Shown in pieces: positions 11,484 to 23,584 of a stretch of DNA of 64,000 bases. The position numbers were made by a program, and so were the translations under genes. Source of the DNA: Uloborus plumipes (lineage: Eukaryota > Arthropoda > Arachnida > Araneae > Uloboridae). Position 1 is the stretch's first letter; every line of letters begins with the position of its first letter. The DNA lies in the NCBI GenBank assembly GCA_038373865.1, contig JAXGGA010003888.1:1-64000 (forward strand), read 5' to 3'. A model generated the notes under the pieces. It was given only the letters and a program-made list of their open reading frames with translations. It ran no database searches and had not been told where the DNA came from.

Positions 11484-12061
11484 TAAACTTAGACAGCAAT
11501 TACAGTGAAACCGCAATTATCAGTTTTTCGATTTATCATTAGTGTAAGCGATTTTTTTTATTATAATTCATATTGAATACATGGCAGTATTTCTCGATAA
11601 AAGTTTAATCCAGTATTTCTTCTCAATTAAAAAAGATGATTAAAAGCAATTATCTTTATTAACTTAACCGCATTTATTAGGTTAAATTCACTAGTTTCCG
11701 ATTGGGAACTAGTAGTAAATCCATGCAACTGTAGTCGTAGTTTATCTTCTTTATATATACAAATGGACGTATGGTGCAATGTATGTATCTATGTACCAAT
11801 GTATGTCCTTTATAGACTCAAAAACTACCTGTCGGATTTCGCTAAAAATTTCAGTGTGTCTGTGTCCTCACTGGGCATGGCAAGAGATCAATTAAAAAAA
11901 AAAAAAAAAAACCTGACTGGTAGTTTTATTTTTATTCCAATTTTAGTCATTTATAAGAGGGTCAGGGGGTGCGCCATTGCTCTTGGAGAGATGGGAAACT
12001 CTGGGCTACTAAGGGGCGTTTGCCAAAAATTAAAAAAGTAATTAAAGAAAGTTATTTTAAA
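11484..12061. other. AT-rich intergenic DNA, one possible Helitron-like patch
   Basis: From about 11750 the text TTTATATATACAAATGGACG, followed by ACTCAAAAACTACCTG, resembles the ATA-rich openings of the Helitrons in this window. No matching CTAG/hairpin end was found, so no element is called. Confidence 0.25.
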
Positions 12062-12258
12062 ATTGAAGGGCTTGCTGAAAAAGGCGGTAGCTCTAAATTT
12101 CATTTTTTAAAGGTGGCATTAAAGTTTGAAATCAAGTCCCATTTTAATTTTTTTATGACTCTTAGAGCATAATTGTACTGATAACCATATAAAAAGAGGT
12201 ATTTTAAAAATAAATATCTTTTAAATTGGAGCTACCTCCTTTTTGAATCGAACCCTTC
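12062..12258. mobile_element. Short palindromic MITE, copy 1 of a small family
   Basis: The arms GAAAAAGGCGGTAGCTC (from 12077) and GGAGCTACCTCCTTTTT (12228-12244) are near reverse complements. The left edge reads ATTGAAGGGCTTG, shared with the inverted repeat at 54734-54996. Exact ends and TSD are unclear. Confidence 0.45.
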
Positions 12259-13093
12259 TGTTTGTAATTAGTTGTTATGTAATTCAGAGCTTTCAAACTC
12301 TCAAGAAAGAAGATAAAAGCATATAGTTTAAAGAAAAAAAAAATGCTTCAATCCGTCTAATGCATTTACTTTTAATTTGCGAACGAGTCATTTAAAGATC
12401 CATCTATGCATAATCGTCTGCGCATTCAGATAGATACCATCTTTTTAAAACTTAACATTTTGATGTCTTAAGCGCAACTAAATTTCAAGCATTTCACATG
12501 ACTTTAACAAAATGCATTTGACTGTAAAACCTCGAACAATTAAAAACAGGGCTGCTTTCTTCTTAGTGGTGTTACTCTTAGATTAGATGAAAAAAAGAAG
12601 TAATCAGGACCAGGGGAAGACGCAATAGCAACACTAGAGAATAATCACTCCGACTAGATTCGTAACTTAGTTTTTCGAACTGAGCTTTTGATTGAAATAA
12701 AGGTGAAAATAACCTAAGTTGACAAAGAATTAAAAGTACGAGTGAAAGAAGTGAACAATTAAGCATATCAGGGGATCTTAACATTTCAGGACGCAACACA
12801 CTCTCTTTGAAACATTGATGTAAGGTCGACCCCCCCCCCCATATGAGGTCAATACAAACAGAACAGTCGAAAAATGAGAATTTGAAACAGAAGTTGTTTA
12901 TGATAGCCGGAAAGGAACATTTGATAAATTATGCAAAATTTGCTGTTACCACTTGTAACTTTATTTTGAATATGTTATTAAAATACATAAAAAAATACAA
13001 ATTAATATGAGGGGACGTAGGATCTAAGTTAAGTCATTTAATACTAGCTATATTCCCAACATCCTGAAAGAGCTGTCACTATTTGGCATTGAT
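12259..13093. other. AT-rich intergenic DNA
   Basis: Nothing recognisable apart from a poly-C tract near 12829-12840. Confidence 0.4.
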
Positions 13094-13313
13094 ATGAAGG
13101 GTCAGGGGGAAAAAAGATGAAAGTCACTTTTTCGTCAATTTTGAGATATTAGCGCTATCTAGGGGCTACGAAGGATTAATATCATCTGGTAGAACAACAA
13201 AGGGAAAAAAAGATGAGAATCAACTGAAATGTGCATGAAAACTCTATTAACTACAAAGGAAGTTACGAGAAATCTAACTTTGTTCTTTCACCTTTCCCCC
13301 CGGCCCTTCATAT
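13094..13313. repeat. Inverted repeat, possible MITE
   Basis: ATGAAGGGTCAGGGGGAAAA at the left and TTTCCCCCCGGCCCTTCAT at the right are near reverse complements, extended by GATGAAAG/CTTTCACC. The spacing of about 220 bp suggests a small foldback element; no TSD could be fixed. Confidence 0.45.
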
Positions 13314-13999
13314 GTTTTTGAATATTATGTTGTAGCTAAATAAAATCTGTGGTGAAAATTTCAAAAAAAGTTGATAAAGTCAAAAATAGTTACGTATGAC
13401 CACGAACTTGAGAAGTTATTGTTTGTTCCATTTTTCCATTTTATGATTTAAAAATATTTTTTCCTTCAATCACATTTTTCTATGCTCCCTTTGATAGGGG
13501 CATGCCCCCCACGGTGAGATGTACTGAAATATACAACGATAGTATAAATGAGTGCACATGTGAACATGACGTGCTTTATTTAGATAGTTTCAAGGAAAAA
13601 TCTTAAAAAGTTCTCATGTAATAAAAGTACAAGTCCATCTTGGCTAAACTTTTAGAGCAATGAAGCGTTCTACGTTTCTGTAATGACAGCTTCTTTCTTT
13701 TAGCAGATGTTGCAGGCAATTTTATCCCTGCCTTCTTTACGTGGAAACATATTTTAAAATAACTAATAAGCTGAACTTAATTATTGATAGCCGTTATATG
13801 AGCATTGTTGGATTTTTTGACAATATTTAAAGTTTTAAAACTAAATTAAGAGTTAATTCTTTTTACAAGTTTTTTCAAGGTAAATGTATGTGTGTGTTGG
13901 GGCATTTGTGAACACATGTGCACAATTCTCGTACCCTCACCTTGATTTAATATTAAGAATATATGATATTATAAGTATTTCAAAAACGTACTAATATTT

Positions 14000-14076
14000 A
14001 TAATTATGATTTTCTTCTGTAATCAGTTTGTAAAAATATGTATAATTATGATTTTCTTCTGTAATCAGTTTGTAAA
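14000..14076. repeat. 42-bp tandem duplication
   Basis: A 35-bp unit starting ATAATTATGATTTTCTTCTG occurs at 14000-14034 and, identically, at 14042-14076. Confidence 0.9.
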
Positions 14077-14300
14077 TTTATTATTCATCATTACATTATT
14101 ATTAGTAAATATGCATTTATTTCTTTTTATTATTATTTATTTATTTTTTTACTTTTTGTTACTAAATAGCTGTGTACAGGGGGGGGGGAGGGCAGTCAGC
14201 ATTTTAGTGTTACACAATAATTACATGAAACTAAAAAGAGAAAATTGTTTCATTTAATTAAAAACTGAAGTTCAAAATTATTTAAAAATACATTGTAATG

Positions 14301-15717
14301 CAGTGCGTAGCAAAAGTTTAGGCACAATACAAATCTATATACATAAAAGACTACTTTTGTATGCGTATGTCCGGGGTAAACTTCAAAACTACTGAACCGA
14401 TTTTAACCATTTTTTCACCGTAGACAGCTGCAGTAACAGAGAGCAGGATAAGCTATAATTTATTTCCAAAAAGCTTAGTTTTAAAAAGTTATTATGGAAA
14501 ATAGTAAATTTCATATAGTTTCCCCATTACATGATTAAATTTTCAACCCATTGTTGCAAAAATTTGGTGCCATGCAGCAACAATATTGATTGTAATCATA
14601 TTGAAAATTTTGAACCAAGGCTTCTCTGGAGTAAGTATGGAATTTATTGCCTTCTAAGGATTTTCATATTTATCTGAGCCAACAATCGCTAACGGGTGAA
14701 ATAAAAAAAAATTGATTTTGGCAATAGTTAGAGAATAGAAAGTGTTTATAGTCAAAAAAATTTCTAAATTAGGTACATAAGATGTTTTCACCTTACCAAT
14801 GTTGTCACGAGGATATAAACTAATAATGGGACTTATTTACCGAGCAATGTTTGGAAATGGTTAATCTCAGTGCGATTGATACTGTAAATATATATTTATT
14901 TTAATATACCAAGTTTATAACATTTCCTATTTACTCAAACATTATTTGTAGCTTGCTATTTTTTTTAGCTTGCATTATTTTTTTTATAGTTTATCCATAA
15001 CATAGCCATTGTTTACAGAAGTAGCCATTATGTTTATAGATATGCACTTTAGTGTTGGAAAATTTATGAATGAGTTTCACTAAACCACCCTACACCCACA
15101 GAAACCCGGGCAGGGCCGGGTACCCGGCTAGTATTTGAATAAAAAGCAAACTATTCAGCGGAATGCTTTCTATTTCTACGGATGGTAAACAATATCATCC
15201 GAAATACGTGTCTGGAGTTTTGAAAAATATAACCGAAACAAAATTCAGAAATTTCAAAGGGTTTTTTTTTTCTGTCGCAAAAATTTAGGCACAAGTTATA
15301 GATGTTATGCAAATATCCCTTGAAACGTAATTGGTGAAGGAAATGCGAGACTTTTTTCTCTTTATTTCTCGTTTAAAGAAGGTGCGAAAGTTTGGAAGTT
15401 GAAATTTGAAAATAAATCTGCTTTGCTAATTGTTTGTGTTTTTAACGGATCCTATTGTGGTAGTGCATAGTTTTTTAGTTCGTGGATGCCGTTTCAAGAG
15501 ATATTTGCACTATAAACTTCTGAGACAGCAAAAAAAATGTCATTTGTAATTTTTGATTTAAGTTTCTGTTGTATTTTTGAGACACGCATTTGAGATCCTT
15601 CAGTAGAAATTTGACCGCATTCCGCCGAATAGTTTTCTTTTTATTCAAATATGACTCATCAAACTTTGATTTTATATATATAGATTTGCATTGTGCCTAA
15701 ACTTTTGCAACGAACTG
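14301..15717. mobile_element. Foldback/Tc1-like MITE carrying a nested Helitron
   Basis: The outer ends are CAGTGCGTAGCAAAAGTTTA at 14301 and its near-reverse complement TAAACTTTTGCAACGAACTG ending at 15717. Right-hand TA is present; the left flank reads TG, perhaps a mutated TA. The arms continue beyond the nested Helitron: TATTTGAATAAAAAGCAAAC (15132 onward) matches the reverse complement of about 15633-15652, and both arms carry ATGCAAATATC-type text further in. Without the roughly 800-bp Helitron the element would be about 620 bp. No transposase frame is seen. Confidence 0.65.
14334..15131 (+). mobile_element. Non-autonomous Helitron H3
   Basis: It starts TCTATATACATAAAAG after an A and ends ACCCGGCTAG (CTAG at 15128-15131) before a T. 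The subterminal hairpin ACCCGG-GCAGGG-CCGGGT (15104-15121) lies just inside the end. Length is about 800 bp, without Rep or helicase coding. It sits inside the left arm of the foldback element, between CAAA and TATTTG. Confidence 0.85.
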
Positions 15718-18700
15718 TACTCTGTATGAAGCTTGAAAGCAGTATATAAGAATAATATTTAAATTATAAAATATTCCTTGCACAATGTAGTCTTATAAGT
15801 TTTTCGTGTCTATCTAGTGAGAAGAACCACCGACGAGACCTTAAAATGTGACAGCAAACAGAGCTAGCTATAAATTTAGGAAAAAAACTAGTTTCTTAAT
15901 GACACAATTACTATACAACTTTAATTAAATCAGTGGATATTACAAAACTTTCAATGAAATTGGTACATCCGTATATGTTTTACATTAGAGAGTTTCTCAT
16001 TGCAATGCAATGCTATTTCAGCATTTTTTAATCGTGCTAATATGTGCCCCCAAACCTGTTTACGTGTGCCCGCCTCGAGGGATATATCTGAGCAATTAAA
16101 TTTAAACAATTGATTTTCTTTAATGCCATAAAGTAAATAAATAACTTTTTTAAAAAAAAAGCTCAAAATATCACAAGAAAAGACTTTGTAATCATGGGGA
16201 CATTTTTGCGCTGATAAATTTACAATAATTTGTGAAAAATAAAGGAATTTTGACAAAATGTTCACATGTGCTCCCCTTTCTCCTGCGTGTGGTAGAATTC
16301 TTAAAAATGATTTTTCGAAATTAAGTTGGAACCGATGTATCAAAGAAAAGTCGTATGGTACCACCAAACATGTCAGAAATGCAGTCCGTCACTCTCGACT
16401 ATGAAAGTTTCAATTCATCAAATATAGATTGTGTGTGTCCGTACTTAATTTTTCTCTCTCTCCCTCTACCATATACATGTTTTTGTAACACTTAAGAGCA
16501 CTCGAAATAATTAAAAGCATAAAGTAAAAAACAACGGAGAATACACTAGGACCTGTATACAATTTATCAGCATTTTTGTTTCATTTCAAAAAGTAAACTA
16601 CAATGCAAATTGAAGAATTTCGTTAACATATTAAAGAACTCCTAATGCATGCTTATATTATGCGTTTAGTAATGAAGAAGTAGGCTTGCAAAGTGTTTGT
16701 CTCCAAAATTTTGAAATTCAAATTAATATTTTCTAAGTGTCATTCAAGTGAACTATAGGGAACAAAGGGAGAAAAGATAAGTTCAAAGAAAGGCCAATTA
16801 ACGCTTCTAGAAAGCTCTAATGAAACAGAGCCCTTATTTCTAACGGGGTCTTTCAGTTTCATTGTGCTTGTTCAGTCAGTTTGCAATAAGTTTTAAGTGG
16901 CGAAAAGATAACATTCAGCATACGAACCACGTGCAATAAAATGTGCTTATAACAATCACATTTTACCACACGTGAATAAGTATAAAATAATTTAGAGATT
17001 TTCCCCAAATTTTGAATATTAAACAGTAACAGCTTCTTGCAATAAAATCTGCATGACTTGCATTTTGTAATATGTTATTTATTTATTTATTTATTCATTT
17101 GGTTTTGGCTCATAATTTGAAACACTCGATTTTCTACTATCAACATTCTAGTTAATATTAAGATTCAACGTAACTTTGAATACATTTGAGTAAGCGTTGT
17201 TATTAAATAAAACCAGTTACTAAATTTGTAAACCTTCATCAATCTCTGGAAGAATTATTTAAAAATAACCAACCATTTAAATATTTTCTTCCAGCTTTGT
17301 CTTTTATAATACGACCAAACAAAGCGGAAATATAGTTGTCGTATTACAAAAATTTAATTTACTTGCTCACGTGAGCTTAGCTGTCACATCTATCACCACT
17401 AACAGAAAAAACGAAGCTTATTAACTGCTTGCTATGAGGTGTTTATGAACATCAATCATTTTCCTACGTAGGCTGACAAGAGCACTATTTGCATAATTCC
17501 AGAAACTGTTTAGTTCGAAAACATAAGCAGGGAAGGATGTTACGTAATCCAATTCAAATTGTATTAAATATAAAAGAGATGGAAAGTAACAATTTATACA
17601 AGAAGTTCTTTGAGACACGGTGACTCCTGTACCTTCAGCAATCATGTTCTTTAGTGTGATGGGCCACCCTACTTTATTTGAAATGTATCAAGTTATTAAT
17701 TTCTTTATTCAGTGGTGTGTTAGCACACCAATTGATTTTTTGTAGCCATTCTAAACTAATGGAGGGGAAAATTGCGACAAGGTTTCATTTGTTAATATAG
17801 ACAGAAATAAATTGCTGCCGTTCATCTCCATTATTTTTATTTAGAGCTCAGTACGAAAACTTCTGTTTTTGAGTTTAATATATAGTTTTGTTTGACACAT
17901 CATTCTTTAAATGATATATTAAATAAGTTAACCGTCCACATTAAATTTTTTGTGGAAGACTTTTGCATGAAATCATTTAGTGTGGTATCTGTAGCAACAT
18001 AGCTGCATTGATTGTATCTAGGTCCAGCTTTCTTATCTTATTGATTTACTGAAAACGTTTTTGTACACAGCCGACTTTTGAATCAGTTTTAAATGATAAT
18101 AATGATAATTTATTAAAATATTTAAAATTCACTCTTAATGTATCTTATAATTTAAATAGTATTCAGATAATCAACCAATGCTATTTGCTGCTATTTTCCC
18201 TTTTATTACGATTTAAAACCTAATGCCTTTCTCCTAGGATTATATAATTTTTTAACTTTTAACTTTCTATTTAACTGAATTAGTTATTTTTAGTATTGCT
18301 AAACAATGCGTATATACTAATTTCACACTTGTAAATTAGTCAATGGCTCTATTTTTCTGCAATCAAAAAGGGTGACCCTAGGTGCACTCAGGGCTCCCCT
18401 ATACCTCGGGATAGCTTAAATGTTTTGCCTTAGATTTTAAATTAACTCATTACTCATGCAGGCAGGATCAACTAACTTTCAGATGAATTTTGATTCCACT
18501 GATGAAGCAGGTAAGAATTCATTCAGTTTTTTACTAAACAGACATGTCTAATAACTTTTATGTAAAAGTTTGATAACGGACATAATGAACAAATTTTGAA
18601 GTATTTCGAAATGAAAGGCAGTGTAATGAAATCGTTAAGCTTTCTTTATAAAATCGGGGTATAGTAATAAAAGTAATTTCAGAGTTAATGAAGAAATGGT

Positions 18701-19490
18701 ACGAACTTGTTTTTTCACAAAATTTTTTAAAGCATGGCTCTTGTATATAGCATTTAGTTTTCTTTTACTTTAACGGGAAAGGAGGCTAAAAAGTAATTGG
18801 TAATCATTTGAAGAAATTAAAGTTGAGCTTAATTAACAAAATAAAGCTGAACCCTAAAATAAATAGAATTATTTTTAAAAATGTAAAGAAATAGGCAATT
18901 ATCTCACTTCAATTACGATAAATACTTTTGGAGTGAAAGAAACGGATAAATAAGCTGTGAATTATATAATTTTAATCAAATTTTAAGAAATCTAGGACGA
19001 ATTAAAAAAACGGCTCCGTCAGGCAAACTATCAATGTACGGACTAATTTTATACCAATTTTCACAATCATGCGTTGCGTAGATTTTGCGGAAGAGCATTC
19101 GACCAGCAAGCTATGACGTCATCAAAAATTGATTTCATATATAGAAATGCTGGGAACAAACAATTATATACTAATACGGTGTTTTAACTCTAAATTTCGA
19201 AATGGATGAATAGATAAATTTTTAATTTAAAAATAAGTTTCAAAAATAAAATTTCAAGAAATAAACAACAATTTATGACAAATTCGTAGATCTAAATTAA
19301 GTATGCTCTTGATCTTTCCAAACTTAAAAAGTTTTCTGTTGCAGTGTTTCTCTATACCTTGCATTCAACAATATTTAAACTAAGACTGAACTGGATATGT
19401 TGATCAACGTATCCAATTTATATGGATTTAGTATTCTTCAACTTATCCTTATTAAATGTATTTCATCATAGAATCCTTCCGTGCATTCTA
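15718..19490. other. AT-rich DNA without recognised genes
   Basis: The longest frame (138 codons, minus strand, 15951-16367) shows no domain, signal peptide or composition distinguishing it from chance. An (ATTT)n-like stretch lies near 17072-17091. No mobile-element ends were found. Confidence 0.35.
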
Positions 19491-20396
19491 CAGGGTGTCC
19501 ACTTCTATCGTGGCCCAATAGATAATTGCTAACCGTTAGAGATAAGCATATAGTTCATTTAGGAAAAAATCTCTAAATTACGAAAAGGATTTTGGGTCTA
19601 TTTAATGTTTTTCAAAAAATCAAATTTTGAAAGAGTTACGAAATTTAAATTTTTATACAGCCCCACAGTCCTATCAATCATACTTAGTTCAACATTCTTG
19701 ACACTGTAACGTTTAAAACTTTAAAAAAATCACTGTTCTACGACAAAAATTGACCGAGTTATGACGTTTTGAAAAATCAAGATTTTGAAGGATTTCGCAT
19801 ACGGTCCCTTAAGCGATCTCTCGATGACGTCATGAAATAATGCAAAATCTTGATTTTTCAAAACGTCATAGCTCGGTCAATTTTTGTGGTAGAACAGTGA
19901 TTTTTTTTTTAGTTTTAAACGTTACAGTGTCAAAAATGTTTTACTAAATATCGTCGGCACCATGCTAAAGTAACGAATGTGAAAAATCGCGCTTTTCAAG
20001 TTCGTTTTTCAAGTTCGAATTTTACAAAAAATTAAAAGTAAAATGATACCTTCGAACGATAGTTTTACACTTAAAGATATCAATAAAAGTTTAAAAATTG
20101 AAAATAACCAAACACGTCAGGTGGGAAAAAGTTATATGCAGTGTTTTGGCTCTCCTGAAAAGCGTCAATTTTCACATTCGTAAGTTTAGCATGGTGGCGA
20201 CGATATGATTGATAGGACTGGGGGGCTGCATAAAAATTGAAATTTCGTAACTCTTTCAGAATTTGATTTTTTGAAAAACATTGAATAGACCCAAAATTCC
20301 TTTCGTAATTTGGAGATTTTTTCCTAAATGAACTATATGCTTACCTCTAACGGTTTAGAAATTAGCTATTGGGCCACGATAGGAGTGGACACCCTG
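19491..20396. mobile_element. Palindromic MITE family 1, copy B (with nested MITE)
   Basis: It begins CAGGGTGTCCACTTCTATCG and ends CGATAGGAGTGGACACCCTG, with TA on both sides (19489-19490, 20397-20398). The element is a long palindrome centred near 19820, where the CRE-like TGACGTCA occurs. A second MITE is inserted at 19951-20203. Removing it plus one TA gives 651 bp, exactly the length of copy C. No frame of coding quality exists; short frames near 20328 cross the element boundary and are chance. Confidence 0.95.
19951..20203. mobile_element. MITE family 2, nested copy
   Basis: Terminal inverted repeats are TCGTCGGCACCATGCTAAAG and CTTTAGCATGG-like text (here TTTAGCATGGTGGCGACGA), flanked by TA (19949-19950 and 20204-20205). 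The uninterrupted site is preserved in MITE 1 copy C (ACTAAATATGATTAATAGG). A second copy is at 25652-25892. Its 253 bp do not code for protein. Confidence 0.95.
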
Positions 20397-20398
20397 TA

Positions 20399-21694
20399 TA
20401 ATAAAATACATTGTATAAACACTGCACAACGTTCACTATATCAATTTTTCTTTTCGTATCACGTACTTGCCTATCTCATATTTGGGATTTTAAATTTGTT
20501 GCACTACTTATTGAACACGAAAATCAGTGGAAGAGTTGTAGATTGCAGTCTCCAATTTACAAAGATCCTGTTTTTAAGATGGTATCCAATAGTTTATTGA
20601 CCTCGTTTAATTTGACAAAGACATCGATTCATTAGAGGTATATTACAACCCCCGTACTAAAAAATTACCTTTCCTTATAAACTCCCCCTTTTAAGGATGT
20701 AAAGCGAACCACTGCAGGTAGAATTTTCCACCTACTCCGTGCCAGGATAAAAACTGTTAGTTTAAAATAGAGATGGAGAGTTTTAGGTAGCTATGTAAAC
20801 GGCTGTTATGAGATATTCATCCTCTCGGTTTTAAGTTGCTTCACTGCGTTTCCTATGCTACGAATGTATTTTCAAGATGCGTAAGATAAAGTTTTTAATC
20901 ATTCAATGATTTTACTTCAGTTCATTATACATTGGTAGATGCAAAAAACACATCATTTTTATTCTTCATTTTTTTAAATCTTTTACTTCCAGCTTTCAAA
21001 ACATTGAAAAATAAATAAGGAGTAAAATCTTCAATCTCATGCCTTGAACTGTAAATATATACTATACTCGTGGTGTATATTGCACCAATGAAAAATAATT
21101 ATTTACATGACTGAAAGTGCTAAATAAAATTACCAAACCACAACAGGGGGTGGGGCTTAGATTTTAATAGATTTTCTGTACTTGAAAAAGCTTGACTTGT
21201 AATATTTTTCTTTCCAGACACTTGTTTTTATAGTTGCTATTAGACCTAATATTTAGAAAAGTACCAATTTGAGTCCCAAGTGAATTTTCACTAGTATTTC
21301 AATATCTAGTTAAAAAAATAATTTTCCCCAGAAAGAAGATAAGGTTTTGCTTTCATTTCATCTAATAACATCAGAAAAAAAAATTTCTTCAGAAAATATT
21401 GTTTTTATACATCAAAAATCAGATCGGTAACGTGTCCCCAGTAGCAAAGCTTAGCATGCAAACAGGTCAGGTCATGCGCACTTTCTAACTTCCCAAAAAA
21501 ACGCACTTGCACAAAAAACGATTCTATTTTTACCCCTTTGTTAATATTTTACTTCATTTTTGTTTTAATCGATTTCTGATTTTCTGGCCGATGCGAAATA
21601 AGCGTGTCCCAAGTTCCGCCGTCAGAGCGGTAACAATAACTTTCGATCTATGTTTAGGCTCTCAAAATGATTTCCTGCACCTATACCACGTGAT
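20399..21694. other. AT-rich DNA without recognised genes
   Basis: A phrase GCTATGTAAACGGCTGTTAT near 20790 recalls one near 4415. The motif TCAGAnCnGTAAC first appears here (21419 and 21622). No gene recognised. Confidence 0.35.
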
Positions 21695-21740
21695 ACTGAG
21701 TACCTGGCAGGATGTTTTATCGCATCGTAATTAAAAATTT
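21695..21740 (+). repeat. 46-bp direct repeat, unit 1
   Basis: This begins ACTGAGTACCTGGCAGGATG and is repeated, apparently exactly, at 22219-22264. The interval between the copies contains a second small direct repeat (GTGGACGCAGCCACA at about 21844 and 21949). Confidence 0.9.
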
Positions 21741-22218
21741 TGACATTTGACATCCTGAGGTCCCCCGCACCTACCGTTTGGACGGTTTATCGGTTTTAGG
21801 ACCCCAGGGACATTTATTAAAAATTAAACATGTTACAGTGAAAGTGGACGCAGCCACACAAAATTATAAATACATAAACCTAAGAGGGAATTTTTTTTTT
21901 TACAATGCGAAACATAAATTTTAACAAAGTTTGTATAAAATAAAACAGTGGACGCAGCCACAGAGAAAGTTTGTATAAAGTAGATAAGTAAGTTAGGTAG
22001 ATGGTAAGATAGTGTGTATGGTAAGTTTAAAATTTTTGTCTAATGAAAAATAAGTAGTAATAAATTTAAAGGAAGTATATGAAAGTAAAGTAAAAATTTA
22101 TTACAAAGTACAATGTAATTGGTTATTAGAAAGTGACTTAAATTGATTGAATGTGAAAGAGGTTGGTTTGGAAGGGACAGAGTAAGTAAAGAAAGTAAGT
22201 AAAATTTTATCATTTATA

Positions 22219-22264
22219 ACTGAGTACCTGGCAGGATGTTTTATCGCATCGTAATTAAAAATTT
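22219..22264 (+). repeat. 46-bp direct repeat, unit 2
   Basis: Second copy of the unit at 21695-21740, 524 bp downstream. The purine-rich block between them ends in an AAATTTTATCATTTATA stretch. Two identical flanks could mark an insertion with an unusually long duplication, or a recombination event. Confidence 0.9.
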
Positions 22265-22469
22265 GAATTTATGCATCTAAAATTGTAGGTAAGATTTTTT
22301 TAAAGTGATTTTATAAAATGTCTGTCATTTAAGTCATCAGATCGGTAACACGCTCTAAAATGCGCAGTTTTTACTATTTTAAAAATGATTTTATATACAC
22401 TGAAGTGACAAAAGTCATGGGATAGCAATATGCAAATTTTCAGATGGCAGTAGCATCGCATAGAACAGG

Positions 22470-22475
22470 TATAAA
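22470..22475 (+). promoter_or_regulatory. TATA box of the transposase gene, copy 1
   Basis: TATAAA in the context GGTATAAATGCGC lies about 68 bp before the transposase ATG, with an initiator-like TTTCATTTC about 28 bp downstream. It is the only TATA-like site between the left TIR and the gene. The assignment rests on position and motif alone. Confidence 0.5.
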
Positions 22476-22537
22476 TGCGCAGCGCTTTTACAGAGCTTTC
22501 ATTTCTGTTCAAGTTATTCATGTGAAGAGGTTTTAAC

Positions 22538-23584
22538 GTGATGATGACCGCACGACGTGAATTAACAGACTTTGAAAGCGGAATGTTAGTTGGAGCTAGA
22601 CGCATGGGTCATGCCATTTCGGAAATCGTTAGAGAATTCAACATTCCCAGATCCACTGTGTCAAGAGTGTGCCGAGAGTATGAAATTTCAGGCATAACAT
22701 CCCACCATGGACAGCGCAGTGGTCGACCGCCTGCACTTAAAGATCGAGACCGGCGACGTCTGCAAAGAGTCGTAAATTCTAACAGACAAGCAACACTGCG
22801 TCAAATCACCGTAGAAATCAATGTGGGACGTACAATGGACGTGTCTGCTAGAACTGTGCGGAGAAATTTGGATTTCTTGGGCTATTCCAGCAGAAGACCG
22901 ACTCGAGTGCCTTTACTGACAGAACGACATCGCTTGCAGCGACTCTCGTGGGCACGTGAGCATATCGGTTGGTCCCTAGATGAATGGAAAACCGTGGCCT
23001 GGTCCGATGAGTCACGATTTCAGCTGGTAAGAGCCGATGGTAGGGTTCGAGTGTGGCGCAGACCCCACGAAGCCATGGACCCAAACTGTCAGCAAGGCAC
23101 TGTTCAAGCTGGTGGTGGCTCCGTAATGGTGTGGGCTGTTTTTTCATGGCATGGACTTGGTCCTCTAGTGCGACTGGACCGAACATTGACTGGAAATGCT
23201 TATGTGCAGCTACTTGGAGATCACTTGCAGCCATTCATGGACTTCATGTACCCAAACAACGATGGGATTTTTATGGATGACAATGCGCCATGTCACCGGG
23301 CCACAACTGTTCGCAATTGGTTTGAAGAAAATTCTGGACAATTCCAACGAATGATTTGGCCACCTAGATCGCCCGACATGAATCCCATTGAGCATTTATG
23401 GGACACCATCGAGAGGTCTGTTCGTGCCCAAAATCCTGCCCCATCAACGCTTTCACAATTATGGACGTCTATCGAGACAGCATGGCTCAATATTCCTGCA
23501 GAAGACTTCCAACGACTTGTTGAGTCCATGCCACGTCGAGTTGTTGCACTTCGCCGGGCAAAAGGAGGGCCGACACGATATTAA
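22538..23584 (+). CDS. Tc1-like transposase, DD36E type
   Basis: The 348-residue protein should cut at the element's inverted repeats and insert it at TA sites in the nucleus. Residues 10-58 form a first helix-turn-helix ([20 protein letters not shown]). A GRPP hinge is at 62-65, and a second helix-turn-helix follows at about 85-115. The RNase H-like catalytic core carries Asp157 (AWSDESRF), Asp248 (MDDNAPCH) and Glu285 ([11 protein letters not shown]). Thirty-six residues separate the last two, against 34 in classical Tc1, so it fits the DD36E subgroup. GGGS (192-195) matches the glycine-rich box. Three ATGs open the gene, and the first is used here. There is no frameshift or internal stop. 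Copy 2 differs at residues 14 and 71 only. Confidence 0.97.
   Translation: MMMTARRELTDFESGMLVGARRMGHAISEIVREFNIPRSTVSRVCREYEISGITSHHGQRSGRPPALKDRDRRRLQRVVNSNRQATLRQITVEINVGRTMDVSARTVRRNLDFLGYSSRRPTRVPLLTERHRLQRLSWAREHIGWSLDEWKTVAWSDESRFQLVRADGRVRVWRRPHEAMDPNCQQGTVQAGGGSVMVWAVFSWHGLGPLVRLDRTLTGNAYVQLLGDHLQPFMDFMYPNNDGIFMDDNAPCHRATTVRNWFEENSGQFQRMIWPPRSPDMNPIEHLWDTIERSVRAQNPAPSTLSQLWTSIETAWLNIPAEDFQRLVESMPRRVVALRRAKGGPTRY

Noticed and set aside
11750..11860. Possible Helitron 5' end
   Set aside because: The opening is ATA-rich but does not start TC after A in a convincing way, and no 3' hairpin/CTAG end was found.
15951..16367. 138-codon frame on the minus strand
   Set aside because: Longest frame outside elements, but no motif, no convincing start context and AT-driven composition; not supportable as a gene.
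22848..23234. 128-codon frame antisense to the transposase, and other overlapping frames in both Tc1-like copies
   Set aside because: They are shadows of the real gene on the other strand and appear identically in both copies for that reason.
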